Shown here: positions 9,368 through 20,515 of the stretch, one piece after another
How positions within the stretch are numbered: the first letter of the stretch is position 1
How the letters are laid out: every line of letters starts with the position of its first letter
Source: Homalodisca vitripennis
Lineage: Eukaryota > Arthropoda > Insecta > Hemiptera > Cicadellidae
NCBI RefSeq assembly: GCF_021130785.1
Contig: NC_060213.1
Span: 131,578,001 to 131,642,000, forward strand
Reading direction: 5' to 3'
Length of the DNA: 64,000 bases
Notes under the pieces: generated by a model
What the model saw: the letters and a program-made list of their open reading frames with translations, nothing else
What the model was told of the DNA's origin: nothing
The model's database searches: none
Translations under genes and position numbers: made by a program

Positions 9368-11893
9368 CAGGGTGATTCATGAAGTTCTCCCCCCACTTCT
9401 ACAGCACATTGTACTAGTAAAAATAATGAAAAAATGTTATATAAACATAGGTCCGAAAACGCTTCGTTAGCGAGTTACAGCTAGCGAAAGATTTCGCCTG
9501 AATTCCTGGGTAAAGAGTAAAATAAAGCCATACTGAACTTTTGGAAAGGTTAATTAAGTAAGAAATATCGTGGATTCTTATGTATTTTTACCTGATAACG
9601 CTAATAAAATAGGTTTCAGAACTGTACCTGAAGTAGTTTTTGAGGGATTCAGGGTTAAATGGCAAAAAATTGGGGCACGAAACAATGTTTTTTTAAGTTT
9701 GATGTACAATAACTTTGTTAAATTGGTAATAAATACATAAAATCAACAAACATTAATTGTAGAGAATTTAAATTCTGAGAAAATTGATATAATCAAAGTC
9801 TAAAATAAAACAGAAATAAGTACCAAAAAATCGATTTTATTCAGTATAATACACTACTAGTTTTAAGCAAAATTAATCAGGTTGGGCCAACCGTACGCAC
9901 CTTTTTATAATAGATGTTCGAAAATGAGGTCATCATTATCAATACATTTTGCAGCACGTTTGTGTATTGCTTTTGTTGCGTTTCTTAATTTTTCAGGACT
10001 TCCCTGTATCTGCACAGCCGAATCCATAATACGGGCAATTAATTCATCACGAGAATTCACTTTTGTCTTGTATACAATGTCTTTCATCCATCCCCAGATG
10101 CAATAATCCAATGGAGATAGATCTGGTGATCTTGGTGGCCAAGGGTGAGGCCCTCCACGACCAATCCAGTGTCCAGGAAATTGATGATTTAAGTAAGCAG
10201 AAACGGCACGTGAAAAGTGGGGAGGTGCTCCGTCATGCTGGAAGTACAAATTTTGTCTGAGATGTAAAGGAACATTCTCTAACAGCTGCAGCAACCTTCT
10301 TGAAGGAAATGCAAATAGAACTTAGCATTTAGGCGTCCAGGTAATATGAAAGGTCCAATCAGCCGATTGTGCAAAAGGCCACACCAGACATTGACGCTAA
10401 ATCGGTGTTGAAAGTTCTGTTTCCACTACCTCATGTGGATTTTCTTCTGCCCCATGGTGTTCATTGTGCAAGTTCTTGACACCATCCCGAGTGAATTGTG
10501 CCTCATCCGTAAACAAAATACGCTTGTAGAGTTGATTATTAATATTCAAAAAGTTGCAAAACTCCAAGCGAAGCGGACCATCCTCTAGCTGTAGATATTG
10601 AACCTTTTGTTTATGAAACAGATAAAATTTGTTTCGATTAAGTGACCTCCACACTGTTTGACTGCGAAACTCCTATCCGCCTCGAAATATGTCGTGTACT
10701 TACACCTGGACTGCGATGAACAGCATTAATAACAATATCATCATCAAGTTGGACAGCTCGTTCATAATTGGTTCTAGTACTTGGTAGTGATCCTGTTTCC
10801 CGAAGAGTACGAAAAGTTCCTGAAATTGTTTTGGTGTCTGGAATCCTCCTATTAGGGTAAACATAGTTCATATTCTTCTACAGCAGCTCTAGCATTACCA
10901 ATACAGTAACCCAAAATAAATACGCTGATAGTATTCCTCTGATGTAAATAAGTAAGGCATTTTTTCGCTGAATAAACAATCGAACTATAACTCACAGAAA
11001 AATTGCATTTAATAACACGATTCACAGAACCCTCTCTCTTACAGAACTCTCATACTGTAGCTTGCAAAACACCACTAATACACAGTTCTAACGTAACAGT
11101 ACAGAATACCATTGTTGATCAGCTGTTATTCGTGCGTTACCAACTTAGAAATTAATAAAAAAAAACTGCATTTCGATGATTAGTAAACAATAATGGGAAA
11201 ATGTTTGCTTCATTTATTTTTGAACATTTGATGTAAATTTTATTTAAAAAAAAATACAACGTAAAAAAACATGATATTTTTATTTACAAACAAATTTATT
11301 TAACAGTTAATCTTGTTTTCTCAATTTATCTCATCATTAAGGAACAAACCATTTTGTTTTATTTTAACTAAATACCGTTACGGTATTTCTTTACAGCTAG
11401 TAATGTATTATACTGAATAAAATCGATTTTTTGGTACTTATTTCTGTTTTTATTTTAGACTTTGATTATATCAATTTACTCAGAATTAAATTCTCTACAA
11501 TTAATGTTTGTTGATTTTTGTGTATTTATTACCAATTTAACAAAGTTATTGTACATCAAACTTAAAAAACATTGTTTTCGTGCCCCAATCTTTTGCATTT
11601 AAAAACCCTGAATCCCTCAAAAACTACTTCAGGTACAGTTCTGAAACCTATTTTATTAGCGTTATCAGGTAAAAATACATAAGAATCCACGATATTTCTT
11701 ACTTAATTAACCTTTCCAAAAGTTCAGTATGGCTTTATTTTACTCTTTACCCAGGAATTCAGGCGAAATCTTTCGCTAGCTGTAACTCGCTAACGAAGCG
11801 TTTTCGGAACCTATGTTTATATAACATTTTTTCATTATTTTTACTAGTACAATGTGCTGTAGAAGTGGGGGGAGAACTTCATGAATCACCCTG
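9368..11893 (-). mobile_element. Mariner-like element A (DD41D), nested in Polinton 1 integrase
   Basis: 2526 bp with very long terminal inverted repeats of about 490 bp (9368-9857 and 11400-11893), starting CAGGGTGATTCATGAAGTTC. Flanking TA dinucleotides (9366-9367 and 11894-11895) are the target duplication. The two repeat arms are close to identical, so the insertion looks young in structure. A degenerate transposase lies inside on the minus strand. Confidence 0.95.
9905..10880 (-). pseudogene. Mariner A transposase, degenerate
   Basis: Three frame-shifted pieces (10871-10638, 10654-10397, 10294-9905) give an IS630/Tc1-mariner transposase. An N-terminal helix-turn-helix region (RAVQLDDDIVINAVHRSPGV) is followed by the first catalytic Asp in LFTDEAQF, the second in QHDGAPPH and the third in SPLDYCIW. 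I count 41 residues between the second and third Asp, which gives a DD41D signature. At least two frameshifts make it non-functional as written. Confidence 0.85.
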
Positions 11894-11895
11894 TA

Positions 11896-12466
11896 TATGT
11901 TACAGGTTTTGTAGGTTTTATTGCAAAGATTGTAAACGTCTCGTTTGACCAATTGGGTAAATAACCCTTTTTGAAAACTTTGTGTCTGCTTATCCTAACC
12001 CGATCGTTTACATTGTATTTAGGTTTTGTCGGCTTGATGGGTCTACTTTTGTTTATTCGGTCGAGAATCTGTTTTATATGTTTCCGTCTAACGTCTTTTG
12101 GTTTCATGCCGGTCGTCCTGTGTACGGTACTGTTGTACTCATTAACTATAATAGGTAGGATGCTTAACCATTCGTAGCTACCGCGTGCCGTAAACATTTT
12201 ATACATTTTTTCTTTAAGAGTTCTGTTTAGTCGTTCTACAATGGAACTTTTCAAATGTGATTGGGTGGAGTACAGGTTAATGTTGTGTTTCCGTATGAGT
12301 TTGTTGACGTGGATGTTGTACCACTCTTTACCTTGGTCCGTTTGTAAGTTTTTCATCTTATGTTTAGCTAGTATGGACCCTAGTGCGGCTGCGACCTCTG
12401 CATCGGATTTGTTTTTTATGGGTATGGCGAATGCGAATTTTGTGAAACAGTTGAGCATCGTTAATA
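11896..12466 (-). pseudogene. Integrase catalytic core (fragment 2 of 3)
   Basis: About 190 codons of a retroviral-type DDE integrase: LTMLNCFTKFAFAIP strand, second catalytic Asp in LQTDQGKEW, then HLKSSIVERLNRTLKEKMYK containing the catalytic Glu. It continues into the SH3-like C-terminal region (KYNVNDRVRISRHKVF) and ends at mariner A. It is bounded by mariner A at 11894 and mariner B at 12467. Without the inserts the three pieces lie in one frame, so the gene was intact when the transposons landed. Confidence 0.9.
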
Positions 12467-12468
12467 TA

Positions 12469-14868
12469 CAGGGTGTATATTATGTCTGGAAACACCCAAA
12501 TATATCCTTTAATAATTTAAATATAAATTTGAAACCTCTTACAATCGTGATAGAGATTGGGCATCTACTTTTTGGAACAATGTTTTGTTATGTCACACCA
12601 ACGGGGGACGTCCTGCCGAGGGTATCGTGAATATTCTTAATGGAAGCCTATACCTTGTGATACATAATTTTAAAGGTAATAGCTTACTGAATTGAATGCC
12701 ACAAACCGCATCTCAAGGGAATTATTCTATCAGAAAATAGAGCATTTTTAGTATTGAAAATTTACTGATGTTCAACAATGTAATTTTAACATGGTTCTTG
12801 CCACACAAATGTGTTACACTAATTTTTTAGCATTTTTTTAAATGTTCAATTAAATAAAACAAAAATTTCATTTTAAGCTGGTTCTATTAGCACAAATTTG
12901 CCAGTTTTTATTACAGTACAATTATGGAAATACTTGTGTTATTGATTTCTTATTACAAATAAAAAATAATGTATGCTGTTAGAAAAAGTCTTACAACAAA
13001 CGTTTTACCTGCATTTGGTGTCAAAGCAATTGTTCGAACTGTGTTCCTTCTACGGTTTGACAATCCAGCCAATCTTGTGTGTAAAATGATTCGACAGAGT
13101 TGCCTAACATTTCTTCAGTTATCAAAGCAATCTCCCTCTATAATCCTGTTTCTTAGGTCTTCCAAATTATGAGGCTTTCTTCTATAAACATTGGATTTTA
13201 AATGACCCCATAGGAAATAATCGATTGTGACAAATCCGGAGATCTTGGAGGCCATTCGATTTCTCCTCTTCGGGCCAATCCATTTATGAGGAAACCTTAA
13301 ATCCAAATACTCTCTACCTGTCTCCCATAATGGGGTGGAGCACCATCCTGCTGAAACCATACATTATCAAAGTATTCTCCTGATGCAATTTGAATAGCTG
13401 GGATTATTTCATTTTGGAGCATATTGTAGTAAAGTTCGGCATTTAAAATTTCCATTGATGATAAAGGGTCCAACAATTTTGTTACCTAAAATTTCCACAC
13501 CATACGTTCAGTTTTTGTGGTTGCTGTGAATGGGAACTCAGTAATCCAATGTGGGTTTTCACTAGCCACTGTAACGGCAATTGTGCCTGTTAACATTGCC
13601 ATTTAGGAAAAAAGTTGCCCTCATCAGAAAATAGTATGTTGGTCAGAAAATCTCTATTGTCATCACATTTGCGCATCACAAGTTCACAAAACTCAACTCT
13701 TCTGTCGTAATCATCCTCACTTAACTGTTGGACTAAATGAACTTTAAATGGTTTGTATTTATTAATTTTCAAAATCTTACTCACAGACATAGGGTGCATA
13801 TCATGTTTGCTGTGCAGCTTTTCTGAACGATGTATGTGGGTCTTCAATAAATGTTTTGCAAAACATCTAGTGCATGTTCTTCATCTGTTGCAGATTGTAT
13901 CCTACCCGACTTTGGTCGATTACGTACACTCCCTGTCATTTCAAAACGCACAATAGTTTTTGATATTGTTGAAACACTTATGGGATTCCTTTCTGGGAAA
14001 GTGTCATTAAACAAATTACAAAACTTCCCGATAAGATCTTTGACGATCGCCAATATCCTCGCATCATCAACAGAGTAATTCGTTCTCTTTCAGACAATTT
14101 CCATTAAAATGCCAAATAAAAACTGAACTACTGTAATTAGATAACTTGTTGACAGCAATGCTTCAGAGACACTGATTAAACTCGACACGAATGATATGAC
14201 CTTTGTCCATTTGTAATTCCCAAGCTTAGACCTGTCTAGTGAAAGCTCCATGCTCAACAAACTGAAACCTGTAGACCAGATGATTAATAACACAATAATG
14301 TTTCTCATAGGCTAGTGACCTTTGTCTCTTTAAACCTTCCTGCTGAACTGGAAAACACCAAGTACAGCCCCCCAGATTCATAAGTAATCAGAGAAAGTGA
14401 CTCATAAGTTTTATTTCATTGTAATAAAAACTGGTAAATTTGTACTAATGAAACCAGCTTAAAAATAAATTGTTTATTTTATTTTAATTGAACATTTAAA
14501 AAATTCTAAAAAATTAGTGTAACACACATTTTGTGGCAAGAACCATGTTAAAATTACATTGTTGAACATCAGTAAATTTTCAATACTAAAAATGCTCTAT
14601 TTTCTGATAGAATAATTCCTTTGAGATGCGGTTTGTGGCATTCAATTCAGTAAGCTATTACCTTTAAAATTATGTATCACAAGGTATAGGCTTCCATTAA
14701 GAATATTCACGATACCCTCGGCAGGACGTCCCCCGTTGGTGTGACATAACAAAACATTGTTCCAAAAAGTAGATGCCCAATCTCTATCACGATTGTAAGA
14801 GGTTTCAAATTTATATTTAAATTATTAAAGGATATATTTGGGTGTTTCCAGACATAATATACACCCTG
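12469..14868 (-). mobile_element. Mariner-like element B (DD41D), nested in Polinton 1 integrase
   Basis: 2400 bp bounded by CAGGGTGTATATTATGTC and its complement, with inverted repeats of about 450 bp at each end and a flanking TA (12467-12468 and 14869-14870). Removing the element and one TA restores the reading frame of the integrase across the site. It belongs to the same broad CAGGGTG-ended group as element A but is clearly a different lineage. Confidence 0.95.
13115..14080 (-). pseudogene. Mariner B transposase, degenerate
   Basis: Pieces at 14053-13844, 13847-13590 and 13360-13115 encode a helix-turn-helix segment (SVSTISKTIVRFEMTGSVRN), the first catalytic Asp in ILFSDEGNF and the block DLRFPHKWIG with IDYFLWGHLKSNVY. 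The HDGAPPH-type motif is damaged (GWCSTPLW). Several frameshifts are needed to join the pieces. The family matches element A, but the copy is more decayed. Confidence 0.8.
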
Positions 14869-14870
14869 TA

Positions 14871-15016
14871 TACTTGTACCCTTTGTTCGCTCTTGCATGC
14901 GGAATCATCTCTACAAGGTCGGCCTGATAGAGATCGTTAAGTCCTTTCAGCGTGACCTTGCGTCTAGGATAATTTCGTCTAGCCGGTTTGTGCAGTTCTC
15001 TCGCTATAGCGTCCAT
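14871..15016 (-). pseudogene. Integrase N-terminus (fragment 1 of 3)
   Basis: Starts MDAIARELHKPARRNYPRRK and reaches the first catalytic Asp in LYQADLVEM, typical of Polinton integrases. It is then cut after GYKY by mariner B. It has no separate zinc-ribbon N-terminus like the Polinton 2 version. The start codon at 15016 fits the family length. Confidence 0.88.
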
Positions 15017-15466
15017 ATTGGGAAGTGATCCTTAGGTGGTAATACAAGTGTATTTATAAATGTCTAAGTGGTGTGGTTTTTGAAACATCCACGTCAGGCA
15101 CGCGAGTGTCTGACGCCCAGGTTAAACATTATTGGGTTTGGAAGTCCGTCCAGAAGTGACTGGTTGATACTCCTTGACCCAATAATGCCCCATCCCTTAT
15201 TCTTAGACATTACACATACATTCACGGTCTCAGGGACTTATGGGGTTTAGCCCACCCCGAAGGACCACATTCGTACCGAACCGTTCGAGGGCCTAGTCTT
15301 GTTCATCTCCATGCCCAAGTCCAAACCCCTTACTGAGCTCCCACATTCATACTTACCCATTTGCACAGGGACGGTTTAACAAGACTACATTGTGTAGTCC
15401 AAGTGACGCGGTCTACCACCCTACGTCACACGTATCGCACGTGCACATTGGTTGTACCATGTGTAT
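15017..15466. other. 450-bp intergenic region with small hairpins
   Basis: No convincing gene. It contains CGTCAGGCACGCGAGTGTC paired with its downstream GACG (15092-15115), and CATTATTGGGT paired with ACCCAATAATG (about 15127-15190). These could be regulatory or termination structures between the zinc protein and the integrase. Confidence 0.35.
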
Positions 15467-16252
15467 TCAGGTGCTGTTGCAAAGAGAACAAGAAAATACA
15501 GTTTGGATCCTACGCACGTTTCCTTTTTGAAGTACCATATCTACCTTCACGTTAGGGTTCTTACCCGAACTGAGATTATACCAGCATTTTATACAGTACA
15601 TTGCTCCCTGGTTGAAGTGGTATACCGCTGTTATTGTTCGGCAGTTTTCACGATGAATTCCTTCTAGCTTGGATTCTATTTCGTATGTATGGTATTGTCG
15701 CAAATGTGAAATTAGCGCTTCCCCCATTTCAAACTGCTCACAGTATTTTGCTCCGCTCAAATTGGCGAGGGGTGGTACTATACCTCTATCGATTACACCG
15801 ATTGGAGGTACCCTACAATCAAACCGGTAGTCGCAACAACACATACAGCGTACGGTTGTTTTAAACGGGTTGTTACACGATTTACAGATAAATTTAGATC
15901 GGATCTGTTCCCATACTCCCTTTTGGGTGTATATACGTCTATCTACGGAAGGGCGAGTGTAAAGGCACCGTAAGTCCCGGAAAACGCCATGAGTAAACGT
16001 ATTCCTCCAACACTCCTTGCAATACTCTTCACCACTCTGGAGGTAGGACTCGGTGCGTACGGTTATACAATTTGAGGTGTGAACGTTAGTCAAAATGCCG
16101 GTAATTTTGCGAGGAAGGGATACAGTGTTCTGGAGCAAATGTTGTTTACTATCAAAGGATTCACAATACTTCACCGCACCTAGGTCCACAAGCGAGGGTA
16201 TCTGTGCCATGATTTGAGTTAGACTGAAACACTCGCTCCTCCCCGGCGGCAT
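15467..16252 (-). CDS. Zinc-binding protein with two tandem homologous domains
   Basis: 261 codons from ATG (MPPGRSECFSLTQIMAQIPS). Two halves are visibly related: one starts LVDLGAVKYCESFDSKQHLL, the other LANLSGAKYCEQFEMGEALI. Each is followed about 50 residues later by EEYCKECW or AMYCIKCW and by CxxC pairs (FICKSCNN, FSCSLCNS). The spacing suggests zinc-stabilised modules formed by internal duplication. I do not recognise the family and assign no function. It sits between PolB and integrase in the Polinton, so it travels with the element. Confidence 0.6.
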   Translation of the reverse strand: MPPGRSECFSLTQIMAQIPSLVDLGAVKYCESFDSKQHLLQNTVSLPRKITGILTNVHTSNCITVRTESYLQSGEEYCKECWRNTFTHGVFRDLRCLYTRPSVDRRIYTQKGVWEQIRSKFICKSCNNPFKTTVRCMCCCDYRFDCRVPPIGVIDRGIVPPLANLSGAKYCEQFEMGEALISHLRQYHTYEIESKLEGIHRENCRTITAVYHFNQGAMYCIKCWYNLSSGKNPNVKVDMVLQKGNVRRIQTVFSCSLCNST

Positions 16253-16320
16253 GACCGGTCATGTGATCTCCCCTCCACTTGGACGCTGAGCTCCCGTGCT
16301 CTGAAACACAGTTAGTTACA

Positions 16321-16767
16321 ATGTTGACCTCACTTCTAACGATTCTGCAAGTGATTGTAAAATTGTCTAAGCTCCTGGCATGGACAGACCCGCCGCCACA
16401 GCAGCCATCGATCTCTGCCTGGGCATGGAGTCGGGCTCACCGTCAGCTGGTGCGGGATGCACGGCGCGAGCGGCGACTTTATTTTGGGAGGTCACGTCGA
16501 GGTAACCGCTCGCGCACCCGTCAGGTAGTGGAGTACGACTTCACCGTTTCTGAGTTGTGGAAACCCCTACCTGACCCCTGTGTCATCCCGGCCTGGCTCC
16601 CGTGGGACGAGGTCCCTACTCTCCAAGCCCTGGCCGCTCTTCAGGTATGCAGAAGATTCGAGAGTAGAGAGGGGTTGCTTCATCATTTTGAAGAGTCGGG
16701 ACCTCGTGGCTTGCTACCGATCCTCAAGGGTGTGTGGGACGAGTTAGGTAAGTCTTGCTGTATGTAA
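16321..16767 (+). CDS. Plus-strand ORF related to the neighbouring zinc protein
   Basis: About 148 codons from ATG (MLTSLLTILQVIVKLSKLLA); a TTG upstream keeps the frame open from 16279. It has a proline-rich then arginine-rich middle (RAHRQLVRDARRERRLYFGR). Near its end comes VPTLQALAALQVCRRFES followed by EGLLHHFEE, which resembles the start of each half of the minus-strand zinc protein. It converges on the PolB gene with a 4-base gap. GAGTTAG followed by GTAAGT at 16747 looks like a splice donor, but no acceptor was identified. Confidence 0.4.
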   Translation: MLTSLLTILQVIVKLSKLLAWTDPPPQQPSISAWAWSRAHRQLVRDARRERRLYFGRSRRGNRSRTRQVVEYDFTVSELWKPLPDPCVIPAWLPWDEVPTLQALAALQVCRRFESREGLLHHFEESGPRGLLPILKGVWDELGKSCCM

Positions 16768-16771
16768 TGTG

Positions 16772-19700
16772 TTAGTTTTTATGCTTTTTAAAGCCAAAAG
16801 GTAAAGTGTCATAGGGTCCTTCGAGTTTCCTTTTGGGTCCTGTAATTTTAAATAATTTGTGCTCCTCCACGGTAACAATGTTCTTTTCTTTAGTACGTTT
16901 TATTCTGTTTTCAACTATCTCCAAGCTTACATTGGTCTCACTCAGCACCATTGCTTTTAATTTGGAAAAGTTTAATGTTTGGCTAGTTTTTAAATTTAGA
17001 GTAAGGCCTTTTATTTTACAAACTTCAACTAGTGCGTTTTTATATTTTGTTGACAAGACAAGATAGGCGTAAGTCTTGGGGCCGCCTGAAACAAATTCAA
17101 AGATGTGAGAGCCGGGGCCGTAGTCAACCAGTTCATCGGTCATCTCGCCCAAGTAATCCCCTGTGGGGACCTTGTACATACCTTCCCTTTGTACGTAGAG
17201 GACACTGTCTGTGTCGTAATAGAGGACCTGGTTCTCCAGAGCTTCCAGATGTTCGTACAGCTTGAGTCTTGCTTGGGAGGTGGTGTAGGCAGCTAGTACG
17301 ACGTTAACTGTTCTCATGGATTCCCCGACTTCGTCAATATGTTGCCAATTAACAAGGAGTACATTTTCATTTATTTCTTGTAACGTGTTTACTTGGACCC
17401 CCGGACTTGTAAGTAATTTGTAAAGGTCGCATGGTTCTCTAACAATTGATGTCTTTGTTTGGTTCTCTCTTTGGCCGAATTTACCCCAGAAAGAATTTAA
17501 CATTAATTTAGCTAGGGAGCGGAGACCCCCGTTCTTCTCAATTTTGGTCGGGTCCAGGTGAATACCTTCGTGTTCGTGGTAACTATGAATATACTTAGCC
17601 TTGTCTTCTTCAGTTAGGCACCAGGAGGAGTAACCTGATGCCTCTTGTTTGATTTTTAAAAATTTGTTTATGAAGTCTGTGAATAGACCCTCTGTCTCGT
17701 ATCTTGCCACCTCGTACTCCCAGAGCTCGTACATTTCTACAATTTCGTATCCCTTTTCCACAGCCTTGCGTATTTCCTGCATTTTCCATGTCCCTGTCAA
17801 TGCTCTTTCCTCGATGTTGTGATTACACTCTGTGTTTGACATTTCTAGACCACATGTACGGCATAAAACAAACATTAATTTATTGTTCATGCGTGCTGGA
17901 AGGACGGGGTGGTACAAATTTAGAGGAGGCAGGACTTTATACTTGAGGAGGCCTTTGGCCTTCAAGCCTCTTTCTCTACACTCCTTGTCCCCTACACAGA
18001 TTTTTGGGTGCCCCCGAGGATACATTCCACGTTTACAGACGTACGGGTAGAGTGAGCATACGTCCACGTACTGGATAGTTTCCCCGTCCTCGCACTTGTG
18101 ATATGATTTTGCATTTCCTGTCCTTCTTCCCCCGAAGAAGGCATCTCTGGGGTTGAGTGGGAGTGTGTTTAGAATGGGGAGAAAATTTAGATAATCCAAT
18201 TGTTGTTCTTTCTTCAGTTTTTGGAACTGACACTCCCACATTTCAACTACTTCATACCCTGCATTCTCAAGTCGAGAAATTTTTGATTTGGTTCTCTCGA
18301 ACCTTAAATGCAGAGTATCGGAAGGGTCATCTGTAAGGGGCTCTTCCCTTTTAAAAGGAAAGCATTTAGGACACCCGTGGAAGTAACAGCCCTGAAATTC
18401 ATAGATTCGTTCTCCGTCAAAACCGTCTACTTTTAGCCCCTCAATTTTGATTTCTCTCCCCCGCCCCGCGTGCTGAATTTGAACACCGCGCTTTTCTTCC
18501 TACCAAGACAGCCACTGCAGAGCGATAGACGATTGGTAGTCGACCATGCGGTATCCGTTCTTAGGGATCAGACCGATGGTGTTTGGTTTTAGGAAGTTGC
18601 GTCTGAAAGCCAGATTGCATGCGCTTGCAATGGTAACGGCTTCCATGAAGGGGTCAACATTGCACTCTTTCAAGAAAATGTCTCTGAATCTAATGCACGC
18701 CTGCGCCAGTATGTCTACATCGGAGATACAGTACTCGACCAACTCTTTTTGAAAATGAAAAACTACATTGTTAGCGACTTGTTCGTTATCATAATTTTCA
18801 AAGTCTCTGTGGGTTTTTTCGAACATGGTTTCACGGCTGTAGTACTCCTTGGATGGTATGGGGCCTACATAATTTTGGTTTGCCAATGTGTTGAAGAGGT
18901 GAGGGAAGTAGCCCTTCTTCTTCTCCGGGGGGAGGTCAAAGGCTTTGGGTAGTGCAAAGAGGGCCATAGGGAAACAGTTTAGCGAATCGATAAATCGCAC
19001 ATTGTCCAACTCCATAAGTATGACTTTAGTGCCACGCATAATTAGCTCTGGAGTGAATTTGGTTTGGTCGAGAACGTACTTTAGCAAAAACTGGAAATCG
19101 AAACCTTGGCCATTATGGGCCATTACACATACGTTTTTGAATTTTTTTCTCTCATCCATTACGTACTCCATAAAATGATTGGTCGGGTCTTGTCTAAAGA
19201 CCCTGGTGCGGTTGTTGCAATTTTGGAAATTTCCCTTATCAATGCATTTCCAACAAAAGTGCTGCGAAACACAGAGATTGACTTTATGAATTTTTGAATT
19301 TTCGGTTAAAATTTCATCTTGGCGGGTCTCAAGATCGAAGAAAACGAACAAGAAGTCTTTAGTTTTGGGTTTATTTTTGTCAACCCGCATGTAGCATTGA
19401 TGGTTTGGTGGCATATAATCGTTACAAGTTTTGCAAAACTCTTCACCGCACACGTGTTTTGACTTACGATTTTTGAAATATACGAGTTTTTGGCAGTCTT
19501 TACATTTCTTTACTGACTTGCAACGCTCACCCTTGTGGGCTGCGAAGCAAATTTGGTTTTTGAATTTGATGTTACAATTTGGACAAACTATTCCTCCATG
19601 CTCCTCTTTACATGGTGGAGATACAGTCTGACAAGCAGGGCAGATATTGGAACACCTGTGTTCACCCTTGTGGTCATAAGGTGTATGGCAAGGCTCGCAG

Positions 19701-20515
19701 AAGTAGGTGCATACAAAAGCCGCAGTGAGAGATGTAATCACGTTGTAGTGTCCATCGTGATAAAGCAGGTTGATTTTGTACTGAGCATCAGAGTTGTTAC
19801 CATTAAAGTACACAATCCGGCCTTTGTTTCCATAGCTGTAGACTGTAATGTTGTAATTTTTCAGGTGGTCTTGGAATTTTGAAAGTTCGGGGATCCCCGC
19901 TCCCAGTTCTGGAATTTGGACACCGGCTTTGGTCATCAGTTTTTGGGCTCTACAAGTTTGTCGCTTACCCTTATCCTGCCTTATTGCTTTAATTTGAGGA
20001 TCTTTTTTAGCGTAGGCTTCGGCCACAACCAACGCACGCGGTAAACATAGGTTGTCGCTATTATTAATAACTACGATACCCTTACGGGACTTACACTCTT
20101 CGTAAAAAGTATTGTACAAGCCAGGTCTCACTCTACCCGTTCCTACCGGAATATTTACTCTAGTGCATTCTACTTGAAATGTATCGCTGGAGGTGAGGGC
20201 TTCGGCATTGCTCTGGACGATCCCTCCGAATATGGTCCACAACACGTCACTGTCCAGCTCACTGGCGGGTCGGAATGCTACGTACCCCGGCTCTTTGAAT
20301 TTTAAATTTAGGGACCTTAGAGTGAAACCGAGTTGGTCTGTGTCTTCGGCATCGGCCTTCATTCGGTCCATGATTTCGGCGAACCCCCGTCTTACCCAGT
20401 CGAGTTCCGTAACCCCTTCAGGGACAGAATTAAATTTAAAAGTCACTTTAGTACCACGGACTCGAAACCTTGTAACATAGGTCTCGTCGGTACACACTAC
20501 ATGTACGGGCTCCAT
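16772..20515 (-). pseudogene. polB: Protein-primed family B DNA polymerase (PolB), one in-frame stop
   Basis: 1247 codons in a single frame, broken only by TAG at 18500-18502. The N-terminal region has an OTU-like block (DNLCLPRAL near 155 and a later HYNVI). Residues about 270-385 are Cys/His-rich. Exonuclease motifs follow: FFDLET, HNGQGFDFQFLL and YCISDVDIL. After the stop come polymerase motifs A (VDVCSLYPYV), B (KLMLNSFWGKFG) and C (YYDTDSV). This is the replicative enzyme of Polintons, which primes from a terminal protein. The TAG lies between exonuclease and polymerase domains, so termination would remove catalysis. It could be a nonsense mutation, a base error or a read-through site. 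Confidence 0.95.

Noticed and set aside
12241..12630. Plus-strand ORF across the integrase and mariner B boundary
   Set aside because: Antisense shadow spanning two unrelated sequences.
14090..14308. Hydrophobic 72-codon ORF in mariner B
   Set aside because: Outside the transposase order and explained by AT-rich non-coding sequence of the transposon.
16741..16760. Splice donor GTAAGT ending the plus-strand ORF
   Set aside because: An intron would have to run through the PolB coding strand, and no acceptor or continuing exon was found.
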